From an uncultured Bacteroidales bacterium (lineage in GTDB: Bacteria > Bacteroidota > Bacteroidia > Bacteroidales > P3), in NCBI GenBank assembly GCA_900317125.1, contig ONFR01000039.1, forward strand, positions 1-38,937: DNA of 38,937 nt. Reading direction: 5' to 3'. The position numbers and the translations under genes are program-made. Below are positions 1-8,723 of this stretch, piece after piece (within the stretch, counting starts at the first letter, position 1; each line of letters begins with the position of its first letter). The notes below the pieces were generated by a model that was not told the DNA's origin, ran no database searches, and worked only from the letters and a program-made list of their open reading frames with translations.

Positions 1-142
1 AAAAGAGATAGGTCTTGATAGCTTCTATCTGGGCATCACGCATCATTCCACGACTCTCAATATATTGGATGAGCTCCGTGACGGGACAAGAAGGTGATTT
101 AAACCAGATGTCTCTTTTGTTCTTTATCAGTTGGTAGAACAT
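1..142 (-). CDS. N-terminus of a probable DEAD/DEAH-box helicase family protein (partial)
   Basis: An open frame runs from an ATG at 142 off the left edge, giving 47 residues that begin MFYQLIKNKRDIW and include RDAQIEAIKTYLF. This resembles, from memory, the start of large DEAD/DEAH helicase-like proteins of mobile or defence loci in Bacteroidota. No Walker motif lies within the window, so the family call is tentative. The start fits the promoter: a -7 element sits 24 bases upstream at 166-173, leaving a short leader. The gene points away from everything else at this end of the window. Confidence 0.45.
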   Translation of the reverse strand, partial: MFYQLIKNKRDIWFKSPSCPVTELIQYIESRGMMRDAQIEAIKTYLF

Positions 143-165
143 TCTTATAAAGAATTACTAATCTG

Positions 166-173
166 CAAAGATA
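166..173 (-). promoter_or_regulatory. -7 promoter element for the left-edge gene
   Basis: The minus strand reads TATCTTTG, an exact match to the Bacteroides -7 consensus TAnnTTTG, 24 bases before the ATG at 142. I did not find a convincing -33 TTTG at the standard distance. Confidence 0.6.
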
Positions 174-618
174 CAAAAAAAGATTCAATTGATAAAAAAT
201 TATTTCGTATGACGTTATGAATTGCTGCAAGAGTGCGGGTAAAGAGACACTTGGCCTAATTGTTGTAAATGGGTTTCAGTGCATTATGATAAGTATATAC
301 ATTTTTATAAGAATGCATAGCATCTCAATTGTTTCAAAAATGGCAGGATATAGGATTGAAGAAGGGAGGAAGAACCTAACATAATCCATCAATGTGGGAA
401 TGCGTTAATGTGTAAGTCTTTGTAGGAATGTGTTGGTTGTGGCATATGCTATTTACAGTTGTTATATGAACATAATTTACTATCTCAGCAGGTAGGTGAT
501 GCGTCTGCGGGTGTTTTTACAATTGGTAGAATCTGATTTTCAACCGTTCTAAACAGCATAACTACATTTTTCCTATAATTTTCACAATGCAAAGATACAC
601 TTTTCCTTATTCAAACAT
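174..618. other. AT-rich intergenic region without a recognisable gene
   Basis: No open frame here has convincing coding character. The only signal is a minus-strand TATCTTTG at 590-597, a -7-like element just past the stop of the mannosidase gene. It would drive transcription leftward into about 410 bases where I see nothing recognisable. This could be decayed sequence, a small RNA, or chance. Confidence 0.5.
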
Positions 619-3078
619 TCACTTGGTTAGGCTGTAGGGCTTGGTGGCGGGCTTTTGGAAGAGGCGTTTGTTGGGTTTGGGACCCATCTGGAACTCCAGG
701 GTGCCGCCTTCCATCAGCTGGGTGTAGGTGACATAGCATTTGTCGTAGGGCTTGCCGTTCCACAGCACGCGCTGGATGTAGCGGTTGCGGTCGCTCACGT
801 TGGGGGCTTTAATCTCAAGGTATTTGCCACTGCCCATGCGTACCTTCATATAAGGCAGGTAGGGTGCACCGATGACGTACTGTCCGCTGGCGGGGCATAC
901 GGGGTAGAAGCCCATGGCGGAGAAGATATACCACGCCGACATCTGCCCGCAGTCGTCGTTACCGCAGAGGCCGTCGATATGGTTGCGGTACATCTTGTTC
1001 ATCACCTCGCGCACCCAGTACTGTGTCTTCCACGGCTGGGTGGTCCACATGTAGAGGTAGGGAATATGGTGAGAGGGCTCGTTGCCGTGAACGTAACCGC
1101 CCAGCATGCCTTCGCGGGTGACATCCTCGGTCTCGGCAAAGAACTCGTCTGGCACATGCATGGTGAAGAGCGTGTCTAACTTCCGCACGAAGGCCTTCTC
1201 GCCTCCCATCATCTGCATCATGCCGTTCACGTCGTGGGGGACGTAGAAGCTGTAGTTCCAGGCATTGCCTTCAATCAAGCCCTCGCCGCTGGTGGAGAGC
1301 AACGAGTAGGGCGTCTTCCACGAACCGTCCGAGTAGCGTGCCCGCACAAAACCGTCTTTATACACGTTGCGGTAGTTCAATGCCCGCTGGCGGTAGCTCT
1401 CCATCACCGAGTCGGGATAACCTGGCTCGTCGGGCAGTTCGTAGTCCAATCCGCGCGACATCGCCCAATAAACACACCAGTCCTCGTATGCATTCTCCAG
1501 TGTGACGGAGGTGCCGTTGCGGCTCTTGTCGAAAGGCACATAGCCCAGCTCTTTGTATAGGCCGGTGTAGTCGTAGTAGTCCTTATTGGTGGTGGAAAAG
1601 ATAGCATTCATGGTCTCCAACTCTTGTTCAGATTCGGGCTGGAGTGTGTTGAGGGCGGCATCCACCATCACCGACACGCCGTGGTAGCCTATCATGCACC
1701 AGTTCTCGCCGCCATGGTGGCTCCATACGGGCAACATATGGTGGGGGCTTCTTTCGTAATGGGCGTATAGCGTATAGGCTATGTTGCGGCTCATGGCGGT
1801 ATCAGTGAGGTTGATGAGGGGGTGCAGGGCGCGGTAGGTGTCCCAGAGCGAGAAGATGGTGTAACGGGTATGACCGTCATAGTTCTTTTCATCAACATCC
1901 TGATAGATGGAGGGGTTTATCATGGTGTGGTAGTAGGAGGTGTAAAGCATCGCCAAGGCATCCTCCGGTCCCTGAGCCTCGATGCGTCCCAGCATCCGGT
2001 CCCAATGGATGCGTGTCAGCTCGCGCACCACGTCGAAATGGCTGCGGTATTTGGGGTTACCCTGATGGACGATGAGCAGCGTGTCGCCCTCCGGCCTGTC
2101 GCGGTAAAGTACCCATGCGGCAGAAGGGGAATACATGAGTCCTTCGCGCTTGACGGCCTCTCTGGCACCCCAAGTGCTGTTGGGCGAAAGCCCAACGATT
2201 ACCTCAAGGGTATCGCTACCGTCATCTTCGAACTCGAACCAACACACAGGCTTGCGGCCTGCCATCTCGGGGAAGTTATGCTCTTGGTCGAAACGATTCC
2301 AGAATCCATGATACGTCAGAGGGGCAAAGTCGTGGTAGCCATACTGCTTGATGGGTTTGTTGAACCGGATATAATAATACAGCTTGCGGTTGCGATTCCA
2401 GCCGCTGGTCATGCGCCAACCACTGACGCTGTGCGTACCTTCCACCCTGCACTCTGCCCACAGCACTTTGCCGTCGTAGTTGTAGATGCCGTGGTTGAGG
2501 TCGAGGATAATCTTCTGTGCCTTATGATTGTCAGCCCGGACACCGAGTCCTTTGGGAAAGATGTAGCGGTGCACGCCGCAACGCTTTGTGGCGGTCAGTT
2601 CGCAGCGGATGTTGTCGTCGTCGAGTGTGACGGCATAATATCCCGGCGAGGCCACCTCGGTCTCGTGGCGGAAACGCTGGCGGTAGCCCCCGTCGGGGTT
2701 GTCGGCGGTTCCGGGATGGAGCTTCGTCTCTCCGCTGTAGGGCATAATCAGAATGTCGCCCAAGTCGCTGTGGCCTGTGCCGCTGAAATGGGTGTGGCTG
2801 AAGCCCACGATGCTGCTGTCGCGGTGCTGGTAGCCAGCGCAGTAGTCGTAGACACGTGGCTGATACACCCCGTTCACGTTGTGGGGGATGGTGTCCGTGT
2901 CGGGACTCAGCTGCACAAATCCGTAGGGGAAACAGGCTCCGGGGAAGGTGTGCCCCATGCCGTTGGTGCCGATAAACACGTTGACCCATTGCGACGTGTT
3001 TGTACTTTGTTTAGGAGACTGTGCCGCAGCCGCGAACACAAGGAGCATCGAAGTGCAGAGGATGTAAAAACGTTTCAT
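619..3078 (-). CDS. GH92 family alpha-mannosidase, secreted
   Basis: Predicted glycoside hydrolase family 92 exo-alpha-mannosidase, which trims terminal mannose from N-glycan or yeast mannan side chains. These are calcium-dependent inverting enzymes, typically periplasmic or surface-associated in Bacteroidota. The start is placed at the ATG at 3078 (MKRFYILCTS), giving 819 residues. This opens a clear signal peptide ending near AAAAQS, and a -7 promoter element at 3100-3107 overlaps the more upstream ATG at 3102. Visible family hallmarks are HFSGTGHSDLGDI near the N-terminus, GNEPSHHIPYLY, and GNDDCGQMSAWYIFSAMG near the C-terminus. The length is normal for the family. No SusC/D pair or other glycosidase adjoins it, so it appears as a lone gene rather than part of a full utilisation locus. 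It is separated from the upstream carboxyltransferase by a terminator. Confidence 0.95.
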   Translation of the reverse strand: MKRFYILCTSMLLVFAAAAQSPKQSTNTSQWVNVFIGTNGMGHTFPGACFPYGFVQLSPDTDTIPHNVNGVYQPRVYDYCAGYQHRDSSIVGFSHTHFSGTGHSDLGDILIMPYSGETKLHPGTADNPDGGYRQRFRHETEVASPGYYAVTLDDDNIRCELTATKRCGVHRYIFPKGLGVRADNHKAQKIILDLNHGIYNYDGKVLWAECRVEGTHSVSGWRMTSGWNRNRKLYYYIRFNKPIKQYGYHDFAPLTYHGFWNRFDQEHNFPEMAGRKPVCWFEFEDDGSDTLEVIVGLSPNSTWGAREAVKREGLMYSPSAAWVLYRDRPEGDTLLIVHQGNPKYRSHFDVVRELTRIHWDRMLGRIEAQGPEDALAMLYTSYYHTMINPSIYQDVDEKNYDGHTRYTIFSLWDTYRALHPLINLTDTAMSRNIAYTLYAHYERSPHHMLPVWSHHGGENWCMIGYHGVSVMVDAALNTLQPESEQELETMNAIFSTTNKDYYDYTGLYKELGYVPFDKSRNGTSVTLENAYEDWCVYWAMSRGLDYELPDEPGYPDSVMESYRQRALNYRNVYKDGFVRARYSDGSWKTPYSLLSTSGEGLIEGNAWNYSFYVPHDVNGMMQMMGGEKAFVRKLDTLFTMHVPDEFFAETEDVTREGMLGGYVHGNEPSHHIPYLYMWTTQPWKTQYWVREVMNKMYRNHIDGLCGNDDCGQMSAWYIFSAMGFYPVCPASGQYVIGAPYLPYMKVRMGSGKYLEIKAPNVSDRNRYIQRVLWNGKPYDKCYVTYTQLMEGGTLEFQMGPKPNKRLFQKPATKPYSLTK

Positions 3079-3099
3079 GTTGCTGTCATTTTGCTGCTG

Positions 3100-3107
3100 C
3101 AAAGATA
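3100..3107 (-). promoter_or_regulatory. -7 promoter element of the GH92 gene
   Basis: Minus-strand TATCTTTG, 22 bases upstream of the ATG at 3078. Its position excludes the upstream in-frame ATG at 3102 as the main start. Confidence 0.6.
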
Positions 3108-3173
3108 CAAAGAATTTTTTAATTCGTAAATGCGTTAACGTGTTAATGCGTTAGTCGGACCAACTAATTAACA

Positions 3174-3212
3174 CAATAAAAAAGATGGGCAAGCCGTCGG
3201 CCTGTCCATCTT
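3174..3212 (-). terminator. Rho-independent terminator after the carboxyltransferase gene
   Basis: On the minus strand a hairpin with arms beginning AAGATGG and ending CCATCTT (3182-3212, GC-rich upper stem GCC/GGC) is followed by a T-run. It starts 27 bases past the stop codon at 3239. Confidence 0.8.
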
Positions 3213-3238
3213 CTCTGTGTATACGTTTGTAAAAAGGG

Positions 3239-5023
3239 TTATTCTATCCAGCCGAGGACATCGCCCTTCTTCACCCACTGACCTTGTTTGACGCAGGTGT
3301 CGATAAGGCGGCCGCCCTTGTTCATGTGCACGTTCACCAGTGCGTAGTTGGCCTGGATGATGCAGAACACATCGCCCTTCTTGTACTCGCGGCCGGGTGC
3401 GGGAGGCACCGAGCGGTTGAAGTCGAGTTCCCACAGCAGCTGTCCGTCCTCGGCAGCCACCACGGGCATGGCGTTGGCATGCTTCTCGCTGAGATAGTTG
3501 GGTGTCAGCGTCACGGCTCCGGCGGAGTTGACAGAAGTGGAGCTGGGAGCGGGAGCGGCTTTTTCGGCACGCAGCTGGGCCACCTCTTTCTCGAAGCGCT
3601 CCTTGGCCAACCCCGACTTATAGTCGCGGTACTGGCGGTCGTGCATGGCCAGTTCGAAGAGTTCCTCGTCGTCCTCGCCACGGTCCCAACCGTTCTCTTC
3701 CATCTCCTTGATGTATTCGGGCAGGGCATCGGGATAAGCATCCTGCGGGTTGCCGTCGTAGAACTCGAGGTTGTTCTTCTTGGCCAGCTCGACGATTTCG
3801 GGAGCCAAGGGGCCGGGCAGTTTGCCAGCGCGACCCAGAATCATGTTCCAGCTGTCCTTGTCGATCTGGTTGAAACGGGGCTTGCCTTGTGCCAGGGCCA
3901 TGATGTTCATCAGGGCGATGTTCTTGGTGTACTGGCTGAAGGGGGTTACCAGTGGGGGATAGCCGAGCATAGGCCAGATATAGGCCACTTCCTGGAAGAG
4001 CTGGACGGTAAGTTCGTCGAAGGTGACTTCGGGTTTGCCGTTCTTCTTGAGGGCCATGTTGATGGCGTGGTGAACGCCTTTCAGGTCGCTCATCATGCTG
4101 CCCATCATGCCGCCGGGCAGGCCGCAGCCTACCAGCATGGAGGTGCAGATGCGGTTGGCGGGGTTCACATACAGACCCAGGAAGTCGTCGAGGAACGACT
4201 GTGTCAGGGCGCGGGTCTCCATGTAGGCTTTCATGTTGATGTCCTTGACCAGGAAACCGTCCTCCTTAAGCATGGCCTGCACGGCGATGATGCCGGGATG
4301 GACCATACCCCAGGCGAGGGGCTCCATGGCGGTGTCGATGACATCGGCGCCTGCACGGGCCACCTCGAGCACCGAAGCCATAGCGAAGCCGGGACCGGTG
4401 TGGCCGTGGTACTGCACAATGATGTGGGGATATTTCTTCTTGATTTCGTACACCAATTTGCCCAGCATGGTGGGACGGCCGATGCCGGCCATGTCCTTCA
4501 ACGCAATCTCGTCGGCACCGAATTCCACCAGTTTGTCCACAATGCCCATGTAGTATTCCACCGTGTGGATGGGTGAATAGGTGATGCTCAGGGCGGCCTG
4601 GCTGATCATGCCGGCCTCTTTGGCGTATTTCACCGACAGTTCAAGGTTGCGCACGTCATTCAGTCCGCAGAATGAGCGCATGATGTCGACACCCTGTGCC
4701 TTCTTCACCTTGGGCATCAACTGGCGTACATCCTTCGGCACACCGTACATGCGCAGGCCGTTCAGGGCACGCTCCAGCATGTGGGTCTGGATACCGGCTT
4801 TGTTGAACTCTTTGGTCCATGCACGCACCGACTTGTTAGGGTTCTCGCCATACATGAGGTTTACCTGCTCGAAGGCACCGCCGTTGGTCTCGATACGGTC
4901 GAAGCAACCCATCTGCACGATGGCGGGTGCCACCTGCACGAGTTGGTCCATACGGGGTTGGTATTTGCCCGACGACTGCCACATATCGCGGTAAACCAAA
5001 CTGAATTTTATTTCTCTTGCCAT
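3239..5023 (-). CDS. Biotin-dependent carboxyltransferase subunit (pyruvate carboxylase B / oxaloacetate decarboxylase alpha type)
   Basis: 594 residues. Residues 1 to about 300 form an HMGL-like TIM-barrel carboxyltransferase: YRDMWQSSGKYQPRM (the RD-x-x-QS signature), IETNGGA, ALKDMAG with the lysine expected to be carbamylated, and the metal-binding HGHTGPG. A PYC_OADA-type conserved domain follows to about 470, then a linker rich in A, P and S (about 485-505), then a biotinyl/lipoyl-like domain (about 525-594). It would move carboxyl groups between biotin and pyruvate or oxaloacetate in the cytoplasm. The oddity is the tail: where biotin carriers have E-A-M-K-M, this one reads Q-A-N-Y-A (residues 557-561), so the acceptor lysine is missing. 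A separate carrier protein may supply biotin. No other subunit gene is nearby. A -7 element (5092-5099) and a terminator (3174-3212) make it a single-gene unit. Confidence 0.88.
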   Translation of the reverse strand: MAREIKFSLVYRDMWQSSGKYQPRMDQLVQVAPAIVQMGCFDRIETNGGAFEQVNLMYGENPNKSVRAWTKEFNKAGIQTHMLERALNGLRMYGVPKDVRQLMPKVKKAQGVDIMRSFCGLNDVRNLELSVKYAKEAGMISQAALSITYSPIHTVEYYMGIVDKLVEFGADEIALKDMAGIGRPTMLGKLVYEIKKKYPHIIVQYHGHTGPGFAMASVLEVARAGADVIDTAMEPLAWGMVHPGIIAVQAMLKEDGFLVKDINMKAYMETRALTQSFLDDFLGLYVNPANRICTSMLVGCGLPGGMMGSMMSDLKGVHHAINMALKKNGKPEVTFDELTVQLFQEVAYIWPMLGYPPLVTPFSQYTKNIALMNIMALAQGKPRFNQIDKDSWNMILGRAGKLPGPLAPEIVELAKKNNLEFYDGNPQDAYPDALPEYIKEMEENGWDRGEDDEELFELAMHDRQYRDYKSGLAKERFEKEVAQLRAEKAAPAPSSTSVNSAGAVTLTPNYLSEKHANAMPVVAAEDGQLLWELDFNRSVPPAPGREYKKGDVFCIIQANYALVNVHMNKGGRLIDTCVKQGQWVKKGDVLGWIE

Positions 5024-5091
5024 AAAAAATTAAGTTGTAACGAACTAATTATAAAATATTTTGATATAAAAAACTTCTACCCAACTAAATG

Positions 5092-5099
5092 CAAAGATA
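5092..5099 (-). promoter_or_regulatory. -7 promoter element of the carboxyltransferase gene
   Basis: Minus-strand TATCTTTG, 68 bases upstream of the ATG at 5023. Confidence 0.55.
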
Positions 5100-5540
5100 A
5101 ATATATTTTGCCGATTATTGAACTTTTTAAATCTTTTTAAATCTTTTTATCATAATGCCGGTTCAGCACCTGGGTGTGCGGTACAGGGCGGCAAGCATGC
5201 TCCCGGACCGTCAACCCCCGTTCACACCCCCATTACAGGTAGTTACTACACTCTCATACACCTCGCTTCCGTCACCCTTATTGGCCCTTTTCGGATATAA
5301 AACGAACCCACCTCAATTCGCTGTGCCTCAGTGATAATTGTTCTATATATTTTCTATATATTTTCTCCATTTATTCTCTATTTATTCTGTGAGGTAAATA
5401 ATATAGGATAGACAGCCGGACATTATAGAATGCATAATGCGGGGGGAGTGGGAACTCATAACTGGGTTCAAGTCAGGCGGTGTGGCCGCTTGAAAAGGTG
5501 TAATAGGGGGGTGGAGGGCTGTCATGTTCGGTTTTTTTCG
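5100..5540. other. Divergent intergenic region with phased short tandem repeats
   Basis: About 440 bases with no credible gene. It contains a 10-base direct repeat AAATCTTTTT twice at about 5129-5148, an 11-base unit TTCTATATATT repeated 2.4 times at 5341-5366, and an 11-base unit resembling ATTTATTCTCT twice at about 5369-5390. Periods of 10-11 bases place the AT-rich blocks on one face of the helix, consistent with DNA bending, but this is inference. Confidence 0.5.
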
Positions 5541-5548
5541 TATCTTTG
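5541..5548 (+). promoter_or_regulatory. -7 promoter element of the PrsW gene
   Basis: Plus-strand TATCTTTG, 48 bases upstream of the ATG at 5597. Confidence 0.6.
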
Positions 5549-5596
5549 CAATCTGTGGGGCGGGATTGCCCTTGAGTTGAAAAATCGCGAATAGTT

Positions 5597-6352
5597 ATGA
5601 ATATCTATCTTTTAGCCATTGCTGTGCTGCCGGTGTTGGTGCTGGCGATTGTGGTGTACTCTGGCGACAAATACGGTAAAGAGCCTTTCGGGATGTTGTT
5701 GAAGGCGTTCTTGTTCGGAGCGTTGACGATTCCTCCGGCTGCCTTTATGGAGCAGATCCTGTCGATGTTTACTCCCTCCATGCCGGTGTTGAGTGCTGTA
5801 TATACCGGTTTTGTGGTGGCGGGCTGCAGCGAGGAGCTGTGGAAGCTGCTGTTCCTGCTGCTGGCGATATGGGGCAGCCGCCATTTCGACGAGTATTACG
5901 ACGGGGTGGTGTATGCCTGTTTTGTGTCGCTGGGGTTTGCCTGTTTCGAGAATGTCTCGTATGTGTTCGGGCAGGGGACCTTTGTTGATGCACTGACCAC
6001 GGGGTCGGTGCGTGCGGTGCTGTCGGTGCCCGGCCATTTCCTCTTCGGTGTGATGATGGGATATTATGTGGCCTTGGCCAAGTTCGACCACGGGCATAGG
6101 TTTGGCTATCTGCTGCTGGCGTTCTTGGTGCCGATGCTGCTGCACGGCACGTTCGACGCGTTGCTGATGATTCCCGAGAGCATGGGCAGCGGCAAGGCCG
6201 GCGTGTCGGGCCTCCTCTTTGTGGTGCTGCTGTGGTTCGATATAAGGATGTGGAAGTGGGGTGTGCGCCGCATGCGCCGACTGCAGGAGTTGTCGAAGCA
6301 GCAGGATGCCGACAGACAATATCCGTTCAGGGGATTCACGTGGGACTTCTGA
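5597..6352 (+). CDS. prsW: PrsW family intramembrane metalloprotease
   Basis: 251 residues, mostly hydrophobic, with about seven to eight membrane segments. It shows the PrsW/CPBP-like catalytic features: E79-E80-L-W-K83, F117-E118-N119 in a membrane helix, H147 in PGHFLFG, and a later HGTFD. In Bacillus PrsW performs site-1 cleavage of the anti-sigma factor RsiW; the substrate here is unknown. No anti-sigma gene adjoins it. The nearest sigma factor is at 20.0-20.4 kb and no link is implied. It is a single gene with its own -7 element, convergent with the barrel gene at 6383. Confidence 0.9.
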   Translation: MNIYLLAIAVLPVLVLAIVVYSGDKYGKEPFGMLLKAFLFGALTIPPAAFMEQILSMFTPSMPVLSAVYTGFVVAGCSEELWKLLFLLLAIWGSRHFDEYYDGVVYACFVSLGFACFENVSYVFGQGTFVDALTTGSVRAVLSVPGHFLFGVMMGYYVALAKFDHGHRFGYLLLAFLVPMLLHGTFDALLMIPESMGSGKAGVSGLLFVVLLWFDIRMWKWGVRRMRRLQELSKQQDADRQYPFRGFTWDF

Positions 6353-6382
6353 GCCGTCGGCATTTGTCTACGTGAGGTGGGT

Positions 6383-7219
6383 TTACCAGTCTTGCACGTG
6401 GCGCTGGGCGTTGGCTACTTTCAGCCGGTAGCCCAGACTTATGGTCACCATGACAGGCCGTATGTCGTAGTATTCGATGTGGGTGGTGTTGTTCAGCTCC
6501 TTGATGTTGCCGTAGATGTTGTAGCGTACCGTCTCCTGCTCGTCCCACACAAGGGGGCTGGCACCGAGCAGGTTGATGTTGAATCCGAGGGTGACAGTGT
6601 TCTTGACCATGAATCCCCCGCCAAGACGCAGCGCCAGGGTGGCTGCCGAAGCGTAGTTGCAGGTCTTCATGTTGTTGTATTTTAGCGACCCGTCGGCCGA
6701 GGGGTCGGTCCAGTTTTCATCGGCGTAGGCAAGAATCCACGGGGTGATGTAGCGGAGGTTCACGCCTGCCAGGGCTTGCCCGTAGAGGCTCACCGTGGTG
6801 GTGAGGGGGAAGCTGTATTGGACGCCTGCCATCAGGGGGATGTGGCGAAGGCGAGGCAGCTTCATCTCGTAGGCGGTGCACTGGCTCAGGTGGCGCGATT
6901 GGTATTTGTCGTAGTATTCCTGCACATCCTTGTTCATGCCGCTTTGCATGAAGTCGGCGCAGAACAGCACTTCGAGCCCTTTGACAAAGGGCAGGGCATA
7001 GGCCACGTCGAGGCCTGCCGTCCATCCCCGTCCGGCGCCGGCTTTGAGCTGGTGCCCTTGGGCAAACATCCATTCATGGTCGCTCATGCGCGAGTCGGCA
7101 TAGAAGCCTTGAGGCAGTGTGATGCCGCCGTGGAGGCCTGCGTACACTTGAGCCGGGGCAGTGTGGGGCAGGCTGAAGAGTATTGCCATGGTGAGGAGGA
7201 GTGGGAAAAGGTGTTTCAT
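6383..7219 (-). CDS. Outer membrane beta-barrel protein, function unknown
   Basis: 278 residues. A signal peptide is clear at the N-terminus (MKHLFPLLLTMAILFSLP, cleavage likely after APA). The rest is made of alternating amphipathic strands with aromatic girdle residues, such as GLHGGITLPQG, PLMAGVQYSFPL and ALRLGGGF, ending with a strand like VMVTISLGYRLKV. This fits the PorT-like/OmpA-barrel-like small barrels common in Bacteroidota, but I do not recognise a specific family. It is the last gene of a three-gene minus-strand group, 12 bases after the flippase stop, so it is probably co-transcribed with the flippase and the lipoprotein. Confidence 0.75.
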   Translation of the reverse strand: MKHLFPLLLTMAILFSLPHTAPAQVYAGLHGGITLPQGFYADSRMSDHEWMFAQGHQLKAGAGRGWTAGLDVAYALPFVKGLEVLFCADFMQSGMNKDVQEYYDKYQSRHLSQCTAYEMKLPRLRHIPLMAGVQYSFPLTTTVSLYGQALAGVNLRYITPWILAYADENWTDPSADGSLKYNNMKTCNYASAATLALRLGGGFMVKNTVTLGFNINLLGASPLVWDEQETVRYNIYGNIKELNNTTHIEYYDIRPVMVTISLGYRLKVANAQRHVQDW

Positions 7220-7231
7220 GTGATGGGTTGT

Positions 7232-8698
7232 TTAACTGTTTTGGATGATGCGAAAGATGTTTTTGATGTCGATGAGGCGCAAGGCGAAAGCGACGGCAAG
7301 TGCGGCGGCGCCTGCACTGAGCAGCAGTGCCCACCAGGACATGGGAGGCAGAAGGAGCAGGGTGGCGACGACGGCTCCGCCGAACAGCAGCAGGCGGAGC
7401 AGGTAGCCGCCTGCGGGGTGGAGGTGAAGTAGGCGTATGGCCACTACAATCTGTGCCGCTGCCATGAAGGTCTGGGCGATGACAGCCGCCCATGCCGAGC
7501 CTACAGCTCCGTGGCGTGGGATGGCTATAAAGTTGACCACGATGTTGATGACCAGTGTCGTCGCGGCAAGGGTGTTGAGTTGCCGCAGCCGTCCGGCGGC
7601 GGTGAGGAGGGTGCCGTAAACGTATGTCATGCCGATGGGTACAATGCCCCACACCAGTATACGGAACACACGGGCATAGTCGTCCACGACGGCAGCGTCC
7701 TGGCTGTGGTAGAACAGCTCCATGAACAGGTCGCTACGGAACGAGAAGGTGGCTGCGGCAGTGAAGGAGAAGACCACCATGAGGCTGGTGACCATGCTTG
7801 TGGTGGAGCCGAGCTGGCTGTCGCCCTCGGCAGTCATGCGCGAGAAGACAGGCAGCAGCACCGCCGACATCAGGTAGGCCACCATGGTGAGTGCGTCGAG
7901 CAGGCGGAAAGCACCGGCATAGATGCCTGCCTGATAGGTGCCGTGGGGGTGCAGCCATCCCAGCAGCAAGGGGTCGATGCGGTTGTAGGAGGCCATGAGC
8001 AGCACCAGCAGGGCGAAGGGGAAGCTTTTGCGGAGGATGACGATGGAGAAAGGCAGCGACACTTGGAGCCTGCGGAGGGTGAAGCGGGCGTTGTGCTCCT
8101 TCCGTATGCGGAGGGTCAGCACCACAAGGGCGGTAAGTGCGGTGGCCAGGTAGGCGATGGTCTGGGCGTAGGCGAACCACTCGACGGTGATGCCTCCGTG
8201 GGGTCCCCACAGCAGCAGCGAGCAGATGGCTATCATCACCACGCGGTCGAGGATGCTGATGACGCTGTCCCATTTGAAGAGCATCAACCCTTCGAAGTTG
8301 CTGCGGAGATAGAGGATGAGCGAGTTGAGGAACTGGTTGAAGGAGAGCACTGCCAGCAGGTGGAACTGGCGCGAGCCGTAGCCGGACAGCAGTCCGACGG
8401 TGAAAGTCACCGCCAGATAAAGCCCCAGCAGGGCAATCTTGATGCCTAGCATGCCCGGCAGGTGCTTGTCGATCAGCTTGGGGTGCTGGGCGATGTTGCG
8501 GGTGTTGAAGTTGGTGACCCCCAGGTCGAGCAGGATGTTGAAGATGTAGGCAAGGTTGAAGATGGTGAAGTAGAAGCCGTACTCCTCGGGCCCCACGGCA
8601 TTCTGCACGCCTGTCTCGATGCCCAGAATCCAGAAAGGTTTGATGAGCAGGTTGAGCAGCAGAATCCAAAAGAGGCCGGAAAGGAGTTTCTTTTGCAT
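7232..8698 (-). CDS. Polysaccharide flippase (Wzx/MATE-like, MOP superfamily)
   Basis: 488 residues, polytopic, with about 14 hydrophobic segments. It begins MQKKLLSGLFWILLLNLLIKPFWILGIE and contains GPEEYGFYFTIFNLAYIF, typical of the first helices of Wzx/RfbX O-antigen and exopolysaccharide flippases. The expected role is moving lipid-linked oligosaccharide units across the inner membrane. No glycosyltransferases adjoin it, so the substrate cannot be guessed. It lies between the lipoprotein gene (25-base gap) and the barrel gene (12-base gap) in the same orientation. This envelope context suggests a small operon. Confidence 0.88.
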   Translation of the reverse strand: MQKKLLSGLFWILLLNLLIKPFWILGIETGVQNAVGPEEYGFYFTIFNLAYIFNILLDLGVTNFNTRNIAQHPKLIDKHLPGMLGIKIALLGLYLAVTFTVGLLSGYGSRQFHLLAVLSFNQFLNSLILYLRSNFEGLMLFKWDSVISILDRVVMIAICSLLLWGPHGGITVEWFAYAQTIAYLATALTALVVLTLRIRKEHNARFTLRRLQVSLPFSIVILRKSFPFALLVLLMASYNRIDPLLLGWLHPHGTYQAGIYAGAFRLLDALTMVAYLMSAVLLPVFSRMTAEGDSQLGSTTSMVTSLMVVFSFTAAATFSFRSDLFMELFYHSQDAAVVDDYARVFRILVWGIVPIGMTYVYGTLLTAAGRLRQLNTLAATTLVINIVVNFIAIPRHGAVGSAWAAVIAQTFMAAAQIVVAIRLLHLHPAGGYLLRLLLFGGAVVATLLLLPPMSWWALLLSAGAAALAVAFALRLIDIKNIFRIIQNS

Positions 8699-8723
8699 CT
8701 TGGCGGATGGGGCTTAGGGTGTG

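Noticed and set aside
1822..3129. 435-codon plus-strand open frame opposite the mannosidase gene
   Set aside because: It is antisense to a clear GH92 gene and rich in V, A, H and G, typical of the mirror frame of a GC-rich gene; no family features.
5118..5300. 60-codon plus-strand open frame in the prsW intergenic region
   Set aside because: No -7 element, no hydrophobic or motif pattern, and it begins inside the leader of the divergent gene.
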